Both the position numbers and the translations under genes were made by a program. From Reichenbachiella ulvae (lineage in GTDB: Bacteria; Bacteroidota; Bacteroidia; Cytophagales; Cyclobacteriaceae), in NCBI RefSeq assembly GCF_025833875.1, contig NZ_JAOYOD010000001.1:186001-250000 (forward strand): a stretch of 64,000 nucleotides of DNA. Reading direction: 5' to 3'. Below, in pieces: positions 44,101-54,156 of the stretch (position 1 is the stretch's first letter; each line of letters starts with the position of its first letter). The notes beneath the pieces were generated by a model. That model had not been told where the DNA came from, ran no database searches, and was given only the letters and a program-made list of their open reading frames with translations.

Positions 44101-45336
44101 TTAGGCAGGTACTATCTTATAAAGTTTGTCTGAAGGACGGATCATTTCGTCAATTTGGATAGAGAAATTGTCTCCTTTTTTAACCTTGTTCACTGCTTGA
44201 TCTGCTACTCTCATTTCTCCGACCTTGGTTTTGACAATGCCAGTTGTTGGGCCAGTGATCATGATTTCATCTCCAGATTCCAGTGTATGTGTTTCCATTT
44301 GGAACTCACCTACTTTGATGTTACCAAAGTATTTGACTCCTTTTCCAAGGAAGATTTTTTTCGTCGTGGCTTTAGAACCATGGACTTTACTCCATTCTCC
44401 CATTTTTCGGCCCAAATAGTAACCATCCCAGAAGCCACGATTATATACTGTCTCTAATTCTTTCTTCCAAACCGTGAATTTTTCTGGTCCATAGGTGCCT
44501 TCATTGATGGCATCACCCGCATCACGGTAGCACTTGGTAGTGGTGTAGACATAGTCAGCTGCACGTCCGCGTCCTTCAATTTTGAAGACTGATACACCTG
44601 CTTCTACCACTTTGTCCATGAAATCAATCGTACAGAGATCTGCTGCACTCATGATGTATTCATTGTCGATCTTTAGCTCGTTTCCTTGCTCGTCTTTTAC
44701 CGTGTACTCTCTTCTGCAGTTTTGGACACAGGCTCCTCTGTTGGCAGAGGCAAAGTCAGAGTGTAAACTCAAATAGCACTTGCCAGATACAGCCATACAT
44801 AGGGCTCCATGAGCGAAAACTTCAATTCTGACCAATTCTCCTCCTGGTCCACGGATGTCTCTTTTCTTAATCTCTCTGGTGATGTCGCTAACTTGTTTCA
44901 AACTCAATTCGCGCGCCATTACCATCACATCCGCATACATAGAGTAGAACTCTACTGTTTCGATGTTACTGATGTTGGCCTGGGTAGATATATGGATAGG
45001 AAAACCAATTTTCTTGGCATAGTTCATCACCGAGTGGTCTGCAGCGATGATAGCAGAAATGCCACTCTCTTTGGCAGCATCTACGATCGAACGCATCAGA
45101 TTCATATCATGGTCGTACATCACCGTATTCATGGTGATGTAGCTTTTTAGTCCATTTTCATCACAGATTTTGGCAATTTCTCTCAAGTCATCGAGGGTGA
45201 AATTGTTGGAAGAGCGAGCGCGCATGTTGAGCTGCTCTACCCCAAAGTAGATCGAATTGGCTCCTCCTTTGATTGCTGCTCTCAGCGACTCATATGAGCC
45301 CGCTGGCGCCATGATTTCTATGTCGTGCTTTTCCAT
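44101..45336 (-). CDS. U32 family protein, probable tRNA hydroxylation (TrhP/RlhA type)
   Basis: 411 residues from the ATG at 45336, which follows the queD stop by one base; the frame also runs upstream into queD. TIM-barrel N-half (IMAPAGSYESLRAAIKGGANSIYFGVEQLN), iron-sulphur Cys cluster in FAHGALCMAVSGKC...NRGACVQNCRREY, and the U32 C-terminal beta domain (GDEIMITGPTTGIVKTKVGEM). Enzymes of this type hydroxylate U34 in tRNA (TrhP) or C2501 in 23S rRNA (RlhA) using prephenate and a 4Fe-4S cluster. The link to queD favours a tRNA wobble role. Confidence 0.85.
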   Translation of the reverse strand: MEKHDIEIMAPAGSYESLRAAIKGGANSIYFGVEQLNMRARSSNNFTLDDLREIAKICDENGLKSYITMNTVMYDHDMNLMRSIVDAAKESGISAIIAADHSVMNYAKKIGFPIHISTQANISNIETVEFYSMYADVMVMARELSLKQVSDITREIKKRDIRGPGGELVRIEVFAHGALCMAVSGKCYLSLHSDFASANRGACVQNCRREYTVKDEQGNELKIDNEYIMSAADLCTIDFMDKVVEAGVSVFKIEGRGRAADYVYTTTKCYRDAGDAINEGTYGPEKFTVWKKELETVYNRGFWDGYYLGRKMGEWSKVHGSKATTKKIFLGKGVKYFGNIKVGEFQMETHTLESGDEIMITGPTTGIVKTKVGEMRVADQAVNKVKKGDNFSIQIDEMIRPSDKLYKIVPA

Positions 45337-45337
45337 C

Positions 45338-45694
45338 TTATTTTCCATCATAGACCACTCCACTGGTCGGTGTTTCGTTCAATTCTATTTTACTCAAAAG
45401 TGGTAGCTGTGGTTTGATCTGATCCCAGATCCAAACCGTGATTCGCTCCGCGGTTGGGTTTTCTAAACCCGGGATATCATTGATCAGCTGGTGATCCAAA
45501 CGATCAATAATCGGCTTGATCACATCCTTGACATCTTTGAAGTCCATGACCCATTCCAAGTCTTCTACCAGATCACCTTCCAAAAAGACGGTAAGGTGAT
45601 AAGTATGACCATGAATATTCTTGCACTTGTGCCCATCGGGTACATTGGGAAGAAAATGAGCGGAATCAAAAGCGAACTTCTTGAATATGACCAT
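45338..45694 (-). CDS. queD: 6-carboxytetrahydropterin synthase QueD
   Basis: 118 residues. Zinc ligands His13, His28 and His30 in FDSAHFLPNVPDGHKCKNIHGHTYHL, with the catalytic Cys24 (HKCKNIHGH) and Glu in ELNETPTSG. Converts dihydroneopterin triphosphate to 6-carboxytetrahydropterin, the first dedicated step toward queuosine at wobble position 34 of His/Asp/Asn/Tyr tRNAs. First gene of the operon; its stop and the next ATG are one base apart. Confidence 0.93.
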   Translation of the reverse strand: MVIFKKFAFDSAHFLPNVPDGHKCKNIHGHTYHLTVFLEGDLVEDLEWVMDFKDVKDVIKPIIDRLDHQLINDIPGLENPTAERITVWIWDQIKPQLPLLSKIELNETPTSGVVYDGK

Positions 45695-45799
45695 GTTGCT
45701 AATTATGCACTTTTAGTAAATGTTCCGCGAAGTTAGGGTATTTTGGGTGGATTGTAAAGTTTGTAAATAAAAGTGCTGGCAAAGAGATGTCCAGAGACA

Positions 45800-45829
45800 A
45801 AAAAAGGCCGTCTAACCAGACAGCCTTTT
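45800..45829 (-). terminator. Terminator of the giant repeat-protein gene
   Basis: AAAAGGC-GTCT / AGAC-GCCTTTT stem with one C-A mismatch, 4-nt loop, T run on the minus strand, 30 nt past the stop at 45859. Confidence 0.75.
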
Positions 45830-45858
45830 CATCATCTTTTGATCCTGAAAGATGTAGT

Positions 45859-48800
45859 CTAATTCTTAATTAATCTTGAAACGTAAGAATTAGCTTTCTC
45901 CCCATCTAGTCTGATCATGTATATTCCTGACTTTAGATGTGTCACATCAATTTGAACCTTAGATTGATAGATTGGGCCACTTGAGACTATCTGCCCTTCC
46001 AAATTTAAGACCTGATAGGTGTTGAAGTCTTCAGAACCATTTATCATTAGATAGTCTGAAGTAGGGTTGGGGTAGATATTCAAGTCGACCGTGCGTTGTG
46101 TGGATAATATTGTTTCTACTACAGTCAGGGTGAAGTCCTGTGAGTAGAGATTGTTTTCTGCTTGTTGATCATCGGCAGTGATCGTAAATTGCTGTGTGCC
46201 AAATGCACCCTCCACAGTTGTGATTTCAATTTCAGTTCCAGAAATATTGAATGTCACCAGACTTCCGTCGTTTGGAGTGATGCTGTAACTGACGTTTTGC
46301 TCTATTTCATCTGCCGGGATGTCATCTATATTGATGCTTATGTGTTGCACATCTGCAAAATCTTGATCCAAAGTCAGATCTGTCTGACTAAGTGTGAATG
46401 AAGGCTGATCATTAATGGCGTTCACTGTTAGCTCAAACTGTGTGCTTATGGTTTCAATACCGTCGCTTATCTCCAATGTGATACTACCCGTCCCGTTGTT
46501 GTCCGGTATTGCGGAGAGTATGAGTACGTTTTCAACGTTGATTTCAGCATTAGTGGCAGAATTGTTAGTAAGCTGAAAGTTGAGGATATCTCCATCAATA
46601 TCTAATACCAAAGTGTCCAGATCTACTAAAGAAAAAGTTTCGAAATCCTCTGCTACTGATTGATTCTCCATTGTAGCAATGAATGTTGGTGCATCGTTCA
46701 CGTTTTCAACAGTAATAGTAAATTCATCTGTCGTGCTGAACTCTCCATCAGTGGCGGTCATGGTGATGACAGCTACACCTACATCTTCGTTGGATGGGGT
46801 ACCATGCAGGGTCAACGAAAGCCCATCGAAATTCAGCCAAGAAGGAACACCCTCTACATTGAGATTCAGGTTTTCATTGTCCACATCAGAGAACTGATCT
46901 GAAGGTAAGAAGAAACTAAAGGCTACTTCCTCAGTAGCTGTGAGGTCCGCAACTGGATTGTTCACTACTGGAGCATCATTGATTGCCTGGATCGCGAGGG
47001 TGAAAGTAGCAGTAGTGGTAGAGTTACCATCACTGGCTTCCAAAGTAATGATAGCAGTACCAAAATAGTCGGCTGGTGCTGCGTAGGTCAGTCGATTATT
47101 GGCTAATTCCAAACTGACATCAGTATTACTGCTGCTCACCTCGTAGGACAGTTGGGCTCCTTCAGGGTCGCTAAAAAGTGTGGAGACATCAGCAATCAAC
47201 TCACGGTTGCTGGCATCCTCATCAAAGGTCTGATCCTGAACAGTACCTACCACAATTGGTGATTCATTATCTAAGATTTCAAGAGTAAATGTACCTGTTG
47301 TAGTATTGTTTTCAGTTTGCCCATCATCTGCAGTAATGGTGAATAGTTGTGAACCAAACTCACCCGCTATCGCAGTAACAGAGACATGACCAGTAGACGC
47401 ATCAATAGTTACGCTGGCAAACGAGATTGAAGAAGGATCTATCGAGTAAGTGATGGCTTCCGTTTCGTTGGCAGGAGAAAGGTCTGTCAACTCGATTATT
47501 TCTGTTCCTTCAAAGTCTTTACCAATTGTTAAGTCTTCAATGTCAAATGTAGGTGCATCATTAATTGCATTCACCGTTACATTTATAATCGCAGTAGTTT
47601 GATTGGATTGAGGGTCTTCGGCTATTACTTCGATTTGCGCTGTCCCATTGCCGTTCTCAACTCCGCTGATGGTGAGTTGGTTTCCATCCAAGGATGCAGT
47701 GACTGCTTCTTCGCCAGACGAAACGGTTGCACTAAAGGTTATTTCTTCCTCGTCTACTTCTGTGAAATAGCTACTTAGATCCAGAGTTTCAGTGAAGCTG
47801 TCTTCATCTCCTGATAAGTCTGAAAATTCAATACTGAGTAGGGGAGCATCATCGATTGGCAATACTTCTATATCAAAACTTTGGTCTGTGGTGCCGGCAG
47901 CATTGGTTGCTGATAAAGTAAGCGTTGCTGAACCGAAAAAATGGTTGGAAGCGCTCAGAGTGAAACTATTGGCCGATAGATTGCCTGCTACATTCATATC
48001 TGTACTACTAACGGTATAGGTTAATCCATCACCTACTGGATCTGAAAATAAAGTGTCGATCTGGTTCGAGATCAGAAATTCCTGTTCATCCTCATCTATT
48101 TGAATATTGGGCAATTGTGCCAGGATTTCAGGAGGATCAAATTGAATGATGTTGTTTTTGAGTACGATTACTTGGGGAATGGCTGTTGTTGCATTAGTGA
48201 AGGTAGCAACGATATCTAGATCTTCGTCACCATCTACATCGCTCATTTCCAGTCTGTATGGGATATGTGCTTGTGTTGTTGTGTATAGATCTGTCGAACT
48301 CAATTGGCCGGTTCCATCATTGAGCATGACAGCCACTTTGGCGTCTTTGTCTGCAGAGTAGGCAATATCGATATCACCATCACCATCCACATCTCCTGGT
48401 GCCAGATCGAATGTGCTTTGAAAACCAGTCGCAAAAGCATGATCTACAAAGGTCAGGCTTCCTTCATTTTCTAACCAACCAATTTCACCATCGATAGTCG
48501 TATATAAGATGTCAAACCATCCGTCCTGATTGAAATCGAGGGCGGAAACTTTACGAACATATTTGCTAAGAATTTTACTTTCTGATCCACCATAGGGTCT
48601 GATGAAAATACCATCACCACCAGAATAGGAGGCATAGATAATATCTGTTTTACCATCATTGTTGAGGTCTTTGGCTGCTAATCCAGCGAGTCCACCCCAT
48701 GTAGCCATTGTTGTTTTTTGGAAGCTACCTGTACTTAGCTGTATATGTAAATAGACCTGATTGTCTGTTTTGGATTGCATGATATCGAGCAATCCGTCGT

Positions 48801-51348
48801 TGTTATAGTCTAGAATTTCAATCTCTCGATAATTGCCAATTTCGCTGCTGATTACATTGGAAGTAAATGTGAGGTTGCCATCGTTCATGAAACTGATTAG
48901 TCCGCGGTTTAATCGGGAACAAGTAACAATGTCCAAATGTCCATCACCATTGAGATCTGCTAGTTTGATGTCATAACCATCTGCAACATTTGTTATCTCC
49001 ACAGGATCACCGAAGTTTCCAAATCCATCGTTAAGCATATAGACTACTATGGCTTCTGATTCCGTGCTCGCCACGATATCCAGATCACCATCTGCATCCA
49101 GATCACCTACCGCCAATCCTCGCGTTTGGGTGGCATTGAAGCCCAGTTCTGTGTCAGCAAAAGAAAGAGCGTTGATAGGCGATTGGGTAGCTGTGGTTGT
49201 AAAGCTGTACTGATATGGAATCACATGAGTACTGTTGCTACTCATGAGCCCATCGTCTATCACTACTGTAATGATTTCTTTAGGAAGGAAATCTGAATCA
49301 GGAGTGAAGACGACAGAATCTGTGCCTGGAGTACTGAAGTTACCTGCAATTGAACTACGCAGGTTGCTAGTGATATGTACATTTTCGTCTATGGTCGTGT
49401 TATCCAGGTCCTGGCTGTATCCGAATCGGATTGTGCTATTGCGAGCTACAGATTCGGTTCCATTTTGAGGTGCGTGAGAGCTTAACGTTGCTGGCTCTAC
49501 GGTGGTGATGTTGAAACTGAAATCTGCGGTATTGCCAGTATTGTCTTCTGCTGTCACCGTGATTTCTGCTGTTCCCAAAAAACCAGGGTTAAATATGATC
49601 TCAATAAGGTATGAAGTTTCTTCGTAATAAGCATCTGCCCTGTATACTCCGGTGGAGGTAGAGCTAGCAGTGTAGGTCAATTCCGCATCGTCAGGATCGC
49701 TGAATAGATCTTCCAGGTTCAGGCGTTTCAATCTGAAATAGTTGTCAGCATCGCTCACGATGGTGGTGTCGTTGAATGTCGACTCAACTACAGGTGGTTG
49801 GTTGGCTATAAAGGTCAACTGTGCCAGGCTGGCGCCTTGGTTGACTATATCAGGGCTATAGGCATCTGTGAAGCTTGCTTCATCGTCGTGCTGTCCTGCA
49901 AAGAGGTATTTATTTTCTCCCAGATTGAAGAGTCTAGGTGATGTCATGCCATTGTTTCCTACAGATGAGGCCAGAAATCCACCTTGAACAAATCCTAAGT
50001 TGGTGTCTAGCTCTGTCCAGTAGCTGGCAGGGTTGCTGTAACTGATGTTGGAAGTGCCAGTGCCAGGATCTAGGTCAAGGGTGCCGTTCCCGTTCCAGTG
50101 ACCGGATAGTATCAAGTTGCCAGCTACAGTATCTACAGAGTGAATATAATCCGTGGCAGTGGTAGTCGTAGCGATGGAGGCAAAGGTTGTGTTGGCCCCA
50201 TCGGCCAGGTCGGTTTTCATGATATAGCCGTGTACACCACCAGCACTATGGATGTCCTGCTGATAGGTGTCGACATAGACACCCATTGGCAATTGACCTA
50301 CTATATATAGTTGGTTGTCAGTGGCAATCCAATCATGTACCAGATTGCTAGTGACCGATGCACCACCTACGATTGTTTTTTTCCAGGAAATGTCTGTTAA
50401 CTGAAGAATCGTATGGCTTTTACCAGCCCCAATGTACCTCAGGTTGCTGGCAGTACCTGAATACCCTTGATCACCTAATTTTGTTCTAGAACCCAAGGCT
50501 GCTTCGTAGGTCGGTGCATATTCGAATTCAATAGCAATATCGTAATCGTTTTCGGTCATGGCCCATTCTAAAACAGTGAAGGCACGGTTCTGGCCATCCA
50601 CCAGCAGTTTGGAAAACTGGTTGCCAGAATTGGAGCTGGTACGACGACCGTATATGAACTCAAAGTTGGGTTTGTAGAAGCCAATAATCCCTACTTGGTT
50701 TACAGAATTGGTATGGAGGTTTTTTGTTTCCGTACCCGGATCCATATCTGCTACGGTACCACTGGGGTCCTTGAAGTAGCCCGCTACATATATAGAGTCC
50801 CCATGATTGACGGCTATGTCGAGGAATTCCTGCACGCCTGTATTCTCCCCGCCGATCACGAAGTGGTCCAGGTAGTTGCCGTCAGCATCGTATTTGGCCA
50901 CCAGAGCGTCGCTTTTGGCGGTTACGCTGGCTGTGCCCGTCCCTGGATCCAGGTCTATACCTGTGGCATTGGTATCATTGCCTAGATAGCCTGTCAGCAA
51001 AATGTCTCCCTGACTGTTAATTGTTAGGGCATTGAATCGTTCGTGGACTTCAGTCCCAAAGGTATGCACCCACGCCAGCTCACCATTGGCGTCATATTTG
51101 GCAAAGAAAGCATCGTCAGCACCAACTGCATCGATGGCTGTTGGCGTGGTATTTCCCATGTTGAAATTAGCTCCTGTTCCATTGAAAAGTCCAACTACAT
51201 ATACATTGCCGTCAGTATCTAATTCTATGTCTTTTATGCTGACTTGTGTTGAGTTACCAAGAGAGGTAATCCAATCAGAATTCAGTGTTTGTCCGAAAAC
51301 GTGACTTCCTACAAGGGATAGAAAGCCAACCAAAAATTTTATTCTCAT
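45859..51348 (-). CDS. Giant secreted repeat protein (SBBP propeller, FG-GAP, cadherin-like, T9SS)
   Basis: 1,829 residues. Signal peptide ending FGQ-T. N-terminal third: SBBP-type beta-propeller repeats (ALTINSQGDILLTGY, YVAGYFKDPSGTVADMDPG). Then a cadherin-like domain (540-620), a SbsA Ig-like domain near 625-725, seven FG-GAP/VCBS calcium repeats between about 735 and 1080 (GDLDADGDLDIV, ADLNGDGHLDIV, GDVDGDGDIDIA), then about seven cadherin-like repeats separated by INDAP motifs to about 1720, and a C-terminal T9SS sorting domain (IYPNPTSDYLMINGSEDF to SRLIKN). An exported surface adhesin or matrix protein. The neighbouring LytTR/LytS genes suggest control. Confidence 0.9.
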   Translation of the reverse strand: MRIKFLVGFLSLVGSHVFGQTLNSDWITSLGNSTQVSIKDIELDTDGNVYVVGLFNGTGANFNMGNTTPTAIDAVGADDAFFAKYDANGELAWVHTFGTEVHERFNALTINSQGDILLTGYLGNDTNATGIDLDPGTGTASVTAKSDALVAKYDADGNYLDHFVIGGENTGVQEFLDIAVNHGDSIYVAGYFKDPSGTVADMDPGTETKNLHTNSVNQVGIIGFYKPNFEFIYGRRTSSNSGNQFSKLLVDGQNRAFTVLEWAMTENDYDIAIEFEYAPTYEAALGSRTKLGDQGYSGTASNLRYIGAGKSHTILQLTDISWKKTIVGGASVTSNLVHDWIATDNQLYIVGQLPMGVYVDTYQQDIHSAGGVHGYIMKTDLADGANTTFASIATTTTATDYIHSVDTVAGNLILSGHWNGNGTLDLDPGTGTSNISYSNPASYWTELDTNLGFVQGGFLASSVGNNGMTSPRLFNLGENKYLFAGQHDDEASFTDAYSPDIVNQGASLAQLTFIANQPPVVESTFNDTTIVSDADNYFRLKRLNLEDLFSDPDDAELTYTASSTSTGVYRADAYYEETSYLIEIIFNPGFLGTAEITVTAEDNTGNTADFSFNITTVEPATLSSHAPQNGTESVARNSTIRFGYSQDLDNTTIDENVHITSNLRSSIAGNFSTPGTDSVVFTPDSDFLPKEIITVVIDDGLMSSNSTHVIPYQYSFTTTATQSPINALSFADTELGFNATQTRGLAVGDLDADGDLDIVASTESEAIVVYMLNDGFGNFGDPVEITNVADGYDIKLADLNGDGHLDIVTCSRLNRGLISFMNDGNLTFTSNVISSEIGNYREIEILDYNNDGLLDIMQSKTDNQVYLHIQLSTGSFQKTTMATWGGLAGLAAKDLNNDGKTDIIYASYSGGDGIFIRPYGGSESKILSKYVRKVSALDFNQDGWFDILYTTIDGEIGWLENEGSLTFVDHAFATGFQSTFDLAPGDVDGDGDIDIAYSADKDAKVAVMLNDGTGQLSSTDLYTTTQAHIPYRLEMSDVDGDEDLDIVATFTNATTAIPQVIVLKNNIIQFDPPEILAQLPNIQIDEDEQEFLISNQIDTLFSDPVGDGLTYTVSSTDMNVAGNLSANSFTLSASNHFFGSATLTLSATNAAGTTDQSFDIEVLPIDDAPLLSIEFSDLSGDEDSFTETLDLSSYFTEVDEEEITFSATVSSGEEAVTASLDGNQLTISGVENGNGTAQIEVIAEDPQSNQTTAIINVTVNAINDAPTFDIEDLTIGKDFEGTEIIELTDLSPANETEAITYSIDPSSISFASVTIDASTGHVSVTAIAGEFGSQLFTITADDGQTENNTTTGTFTLEILDNESPIVVGTVQDQTFDEDASNRELIADVSTLFSDPEGAQLSYEVSSSNTDVSLELANNRLTYAAPADYFGTAIITLEASDGNSTTTATFTLAIQAINDAPVVNNPVADLTATEEVAFSFFLPSDQFSDVDNENLNLNVEGVPSWLNFDGLSLTLHGTPSNEDVGVAVITMTATDGEFSTTDEFTITVENVNDAPTFIATMENQSVAEDFETFSLVDLDTLVLDIDGDILNFQLTNNSATNAEINVENVLILSAIPDNNGTGSITLEISDGIETISTQFELTVNAINDQPSFTLSQTDLTLDQDFADVQHISINIDDIPADEIEQNVSYSITPNDGSLVTFNISGTEIEITTVEGAFGTQQFTITADDQQAENNLYSQDFTLTVVETILSTQRTVDLNIYPNPTSDYLMINGSEDFNTYQVLNLEGQIVSSGPIYQSKVQIDVTHLKSGIYMIRLDGEKANSYVSRLIKN

Positions 51349-51465
51349 AGTTTCAAGATTTTTATTTAGATCATCTCGAAAGTAGAGCAGGGTTGACTAT
51401 TTGGTAGGGGAGTTCTAGGGAAGTGCGTATTCTTTCTAGGGAAGTGCAGCGTGTTACTCTTTCTG

Positions 51466-52209
51466 CTACAATTGATCCAATACTTGAAGGAAGATGTCCT
51501 TCTTGAATCGCGACAGAGGTACGGTACTCCCGTCTGTCATTTCTATAGTGCCTCCATCGCTTTTGTCAAATTTTTTTAGGTGACGCAGGTTAATGAGGTG
51601 AGATTTGTGAGGTCGAAAAAACAATTTTCCTTTTAGCATCTCCTCGTATTCTTTCAGAGTACGAGTGATTAGGGTCTGGTTACCATCAACAAAATTGAAT
51701 AAGGTGTAGTTGTTTTCCGACTGACAGCGTACTATGTCAGCAATGTTGACTATTTGGATGCTATGTTGGTCTTTGAGTACGAGTCTGTTGAGCGATTTTG
51801 CCTCATTTGAGAAATCCTCGCTGAGGTTTTGAAGTTGAACCTTTGATTGATCGGCTTGTATGGCCCTGTCTAATGCCAATTTGAGCTCTTGAGGATCTAC
51901 AGGTTTTAGTATGTAATCAATCGCATTGAACTTGAAGGCTTTGATCGCATAATTGTCATATGCGGAGATGAAAATGATTTTGAAATCTATTTGGTCCAAT
52001 CCCAGTCGTGCCAATAGATCGAAACTAAGGCCATCAGGTAAGTTGATGTCCAGAAAAGCCAAATCAGGTTTGAAAGTTGAAAGTTTTTCTATGGCTTCTT
52101 CTATCGAGGAGGCCTCTTCAATGACAGTTATGTCCTGATCACTTTTTTTTAGGTAGGCTTTTACGGTTTCTCTGGCATTTTTTTCATCATCCAGAATGAA
52201 AATTTTCAT
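51466..52209 (-). CDS. LytTR-family response regulator
   Basis: 247 residues. Receiver at 1-120 with the phospho-Asp in LAFLDINLPDGLSFDLL and switch/Lys residues in FISAYDNYAIKAFKFNAIDYILKPVD; LytTR DNA-binding domain at about 150-245 (SENNYTLFNFVDGNQTL, HKSHLINLRHLKKFDKSD, VPLSRFKKDIF). Paired with the histidine kinase 13 bp upstream on the same strand; it likely controls neighbouring surface-protein genes. Confidence 0.95.
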   Translation of the reverse strand: MKIFILDDEKNARETVKAYLKKSDQDITVIEEASSIEEAIEKLSTFKPDLAFLDINLPDGLSFDLLARLGLDQIDFKIIFISAYDNYAIKAFKFNAIDYILKPVDPQELKLALDRAIQADQSKVQLQNLSEDFSNEAKSLNRLVLKDQHSIQIVNIADIVRCQSENNYTLFNFVDGNQTLITRTLKEYEEMLKGKLFFRPHKSHLINLRHLKKFDKSDGGTIEMTDGSTVPLSRFKKDIFLQVLDQL

Positions 52210-52222
52210 ACTACTCTTTCGA

Positions 52223-54055
52223 CTATGCTGGTAAAATGACTTTAGTTGGAAGAGTTAAATTTACACGCAAGCCTTGAATATTCCCTTCAGCATCAAAATT
52301 GTTTTTGAGTAAAAGTTCAGATTGGGCTTTTAAGGTTCGTTTGAAAATCGCAAGACGTTCCTGGGTAATCCGGGTGGCCAAGGATTTGTGATTGGATTGA
52401 CTACTCTCAATAAGACCCGTGCCCGTATCGTTGATTTCTAGTGCGATTTGTTCACTTCCTTTTGCTTTGAAGCTAATATTGATTTTGTTTTCTCTGTCTT
52501 TTTTGAATAGTCCATGTTCCAGGGCATTTTCGATAAAGGGTTGGGCAAACATGGGAGGGAGGTGGTGGTAATCCTCGTCCAGTTCTTCGTCTAATTCTAT
52601 CTCATAGTCGAACTGGTTGTCAAAACGCATTTGCTGAAGCTCCATGTAATTCCTGAGGGTTTCTATCTCTTCACCCAAGCTGATGAACTCTTGACGCGAA
52701 TGATCTAATATTTGGCGCATTAGTCTACTAAATGTTCCCATATAATGGCTGGCTTCTTCGGCTCCTTTCGTCATCATGTAGTGTTGTATGGCAGTCATGG
52801 AGTTGAAGATGAAGTGTGGATTCATTTGAGACCGCAATAGGCGCTGTTCCATGTCGGACAGACTTTTTTCTTTCTTGAGCTTTTGTTGTCTGGTGTATAG
52901 AATCCCCAAGCCTATGGCCAAAAACAGGAATAAGCCGAGTGCGAGGATTAAGATTCGTTGCTGTCTTAATTGGAGTTTTGAGATGTCGGCTTCCTTTTCG
53001 AGTAATTTGACCTCCTGAGTTTTTTGGTTGGCTTCCAGGCGAGATTGGTTTTCAGAAAATTTGTGGTTGAAGTTGGCCTCTAATACCGAATCATGTTGGT
53101 GTTTGTATCTTTCTAAATGTTCTAAAGCAGCTTTGAAATTTCCTTTGGCTTTTTTGATTTCATAGTTTAGTCTCGCATTTTCAGCAGACTCGGGATTAAG
53201 TTTCTGAGCCTTGTCTGCCATCATTTGTGCAGAATCCAATTTTTCCAGACCTATATAGGCAAAACCTAGATTGATGTGTTGTATAAACTCGGTGACGGGA
53301 TGCAAAGGGTATTTTTTTGCCAGTTTTAGGTTTTCGTAAGCCATTTTTAAACCTTCGCTATAGTTTCCCTTTCTGATGATGGGGGCAGTTACTACATTGT
53401 GCGCAACAGCTGCGTAGTAGTCCAGTTCTTTTTCTCTAGCAAGGTTCAGCCCCTTCAGGCCATAGTGAACTGAAGAGTCTAGGTTTAAAGTGGTTTTTCC
53501 ATTGTAAAGTATACATAAGTTGACACAAGCACGAATGTAACTTGACCAATCCTGATATTCTAAAGCTCCATTCATGGATAGCTTGTGGTACTTGAGTGAA
53601 TTTTCTAGATCACGATTGTTCTGAAGGATTCTAGCGATGCTACCGTAGGTTCTGTATTGGCTTTTAGATTTTTCACTACCGGTCTCAATGCTTTTGTAAT
53701 AGTAGTTGAGTGCTTCATCAGATCGATTGGGGTCTATGTTGAAAATGACTCGTCCTTTGATGAAATAGGCTTCTGATAGTTGGTCGTTTATGTTGTGTTG
53801 GGCAAAATGATTTATGGCAATATCAATCCATGGTTCGGCCTCTATAGCTTGATTAGACTGTAATAAAGTCTCCGAAAGCTTCATCGCTATAGCTGATTGG
53901 TTGCTAGCAGAGCTGGTGCTTTTATACTCACTTTTCAACTCCATAATCAATGAGTCCAAATGGGAGCTTTCTTCTTGCGCCTGTAAGATCGAAATGTTTA
54001 AGAATATGCAGAGAACTGTGAAGTATTTCGCTTTGATCATATTAGGATGAGCCAT
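52223..54055 (-). CDS. LytS-type sensor kinase with TPR sensor domain
   Basis: 610 residues. Signal peptide (residues 1-26, ending LQAQ-E), TPR-like helices to about 340 (for example YPLHPVTEFIQHINLGFAYIGLEKLDSAQM), a coiled coil and TM helix (RILILALGLFLFLAIGLGIL), then a His_kinase domain: LLRSQMNPHFIFNSMTAIQHY with the phospho-His, and an ATP-binding C-terminus (FAQPFIENALEHGLFKK, EINDTGTGL). An alternative start five codons inside (MIKAKY) would also give a signal peptide. Forms a two-component unit with the LytTR gene 13 bp downstream. Confidence 0.92.
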   Translation of the reverse strand: MAHPNMIKAKYFTVLCIFLNISILQAQEESSHLDSLIMELKSEYKSTSSASNQSAIAMKLSETLLQSNQAIEAEPWIDIAINHFAQHNINDQLSEAYFIKGRVIFNIDPNRSDEALNYYYKSIETGSEKSKSQYRTYGSIARILQNNRDLENSLKYHKLSMNGALEYQDWSSYIRACVNLCILYNGKTTLNLDSSVHYGLKGLNLAREKELDYYAAVAHNVVTAPIIRKGNYSEGLKMAYENLKLAKKYPLHPVTEFIQHINLGFAYIGLEKLDSAQMMADKAQKLNPESAENARLNYEIKKAKGNFKAALEHLERYKHQHDSVLEANFNHKFSENQSRLEANQKTQEVKLLEKEADISKLQLRQQRILILALGLFLFLAIGLGILYTRQQKLKKEKSLSDMEQRLLRSQMNPHFIFNSMTAIQHYMMTKGAEEASHYMGTFSRLMRQILDHSRQEFISLGEEIETLRNYMELQQMRFDNQFDYEIELDEELDEDYHHLPPMFAQPFIENALEHGLFKKDRENKINISFKAKGSEQIALEINDTGTGLIESSQSNHKSLATRITQERLAIFKRTLKAQSELLLKNNFDAEGNIQGLRVNLTLPTKVILPA

Positions 54056-54156
54056 TATTACATCTAATCACTAGGCGAATCTAATAAAATGTGGTTTCTA
54101 GATGGTGAAGAATTGATTTTTGAACTTTATTGTACTAATTATGTTAATTAATAGGT

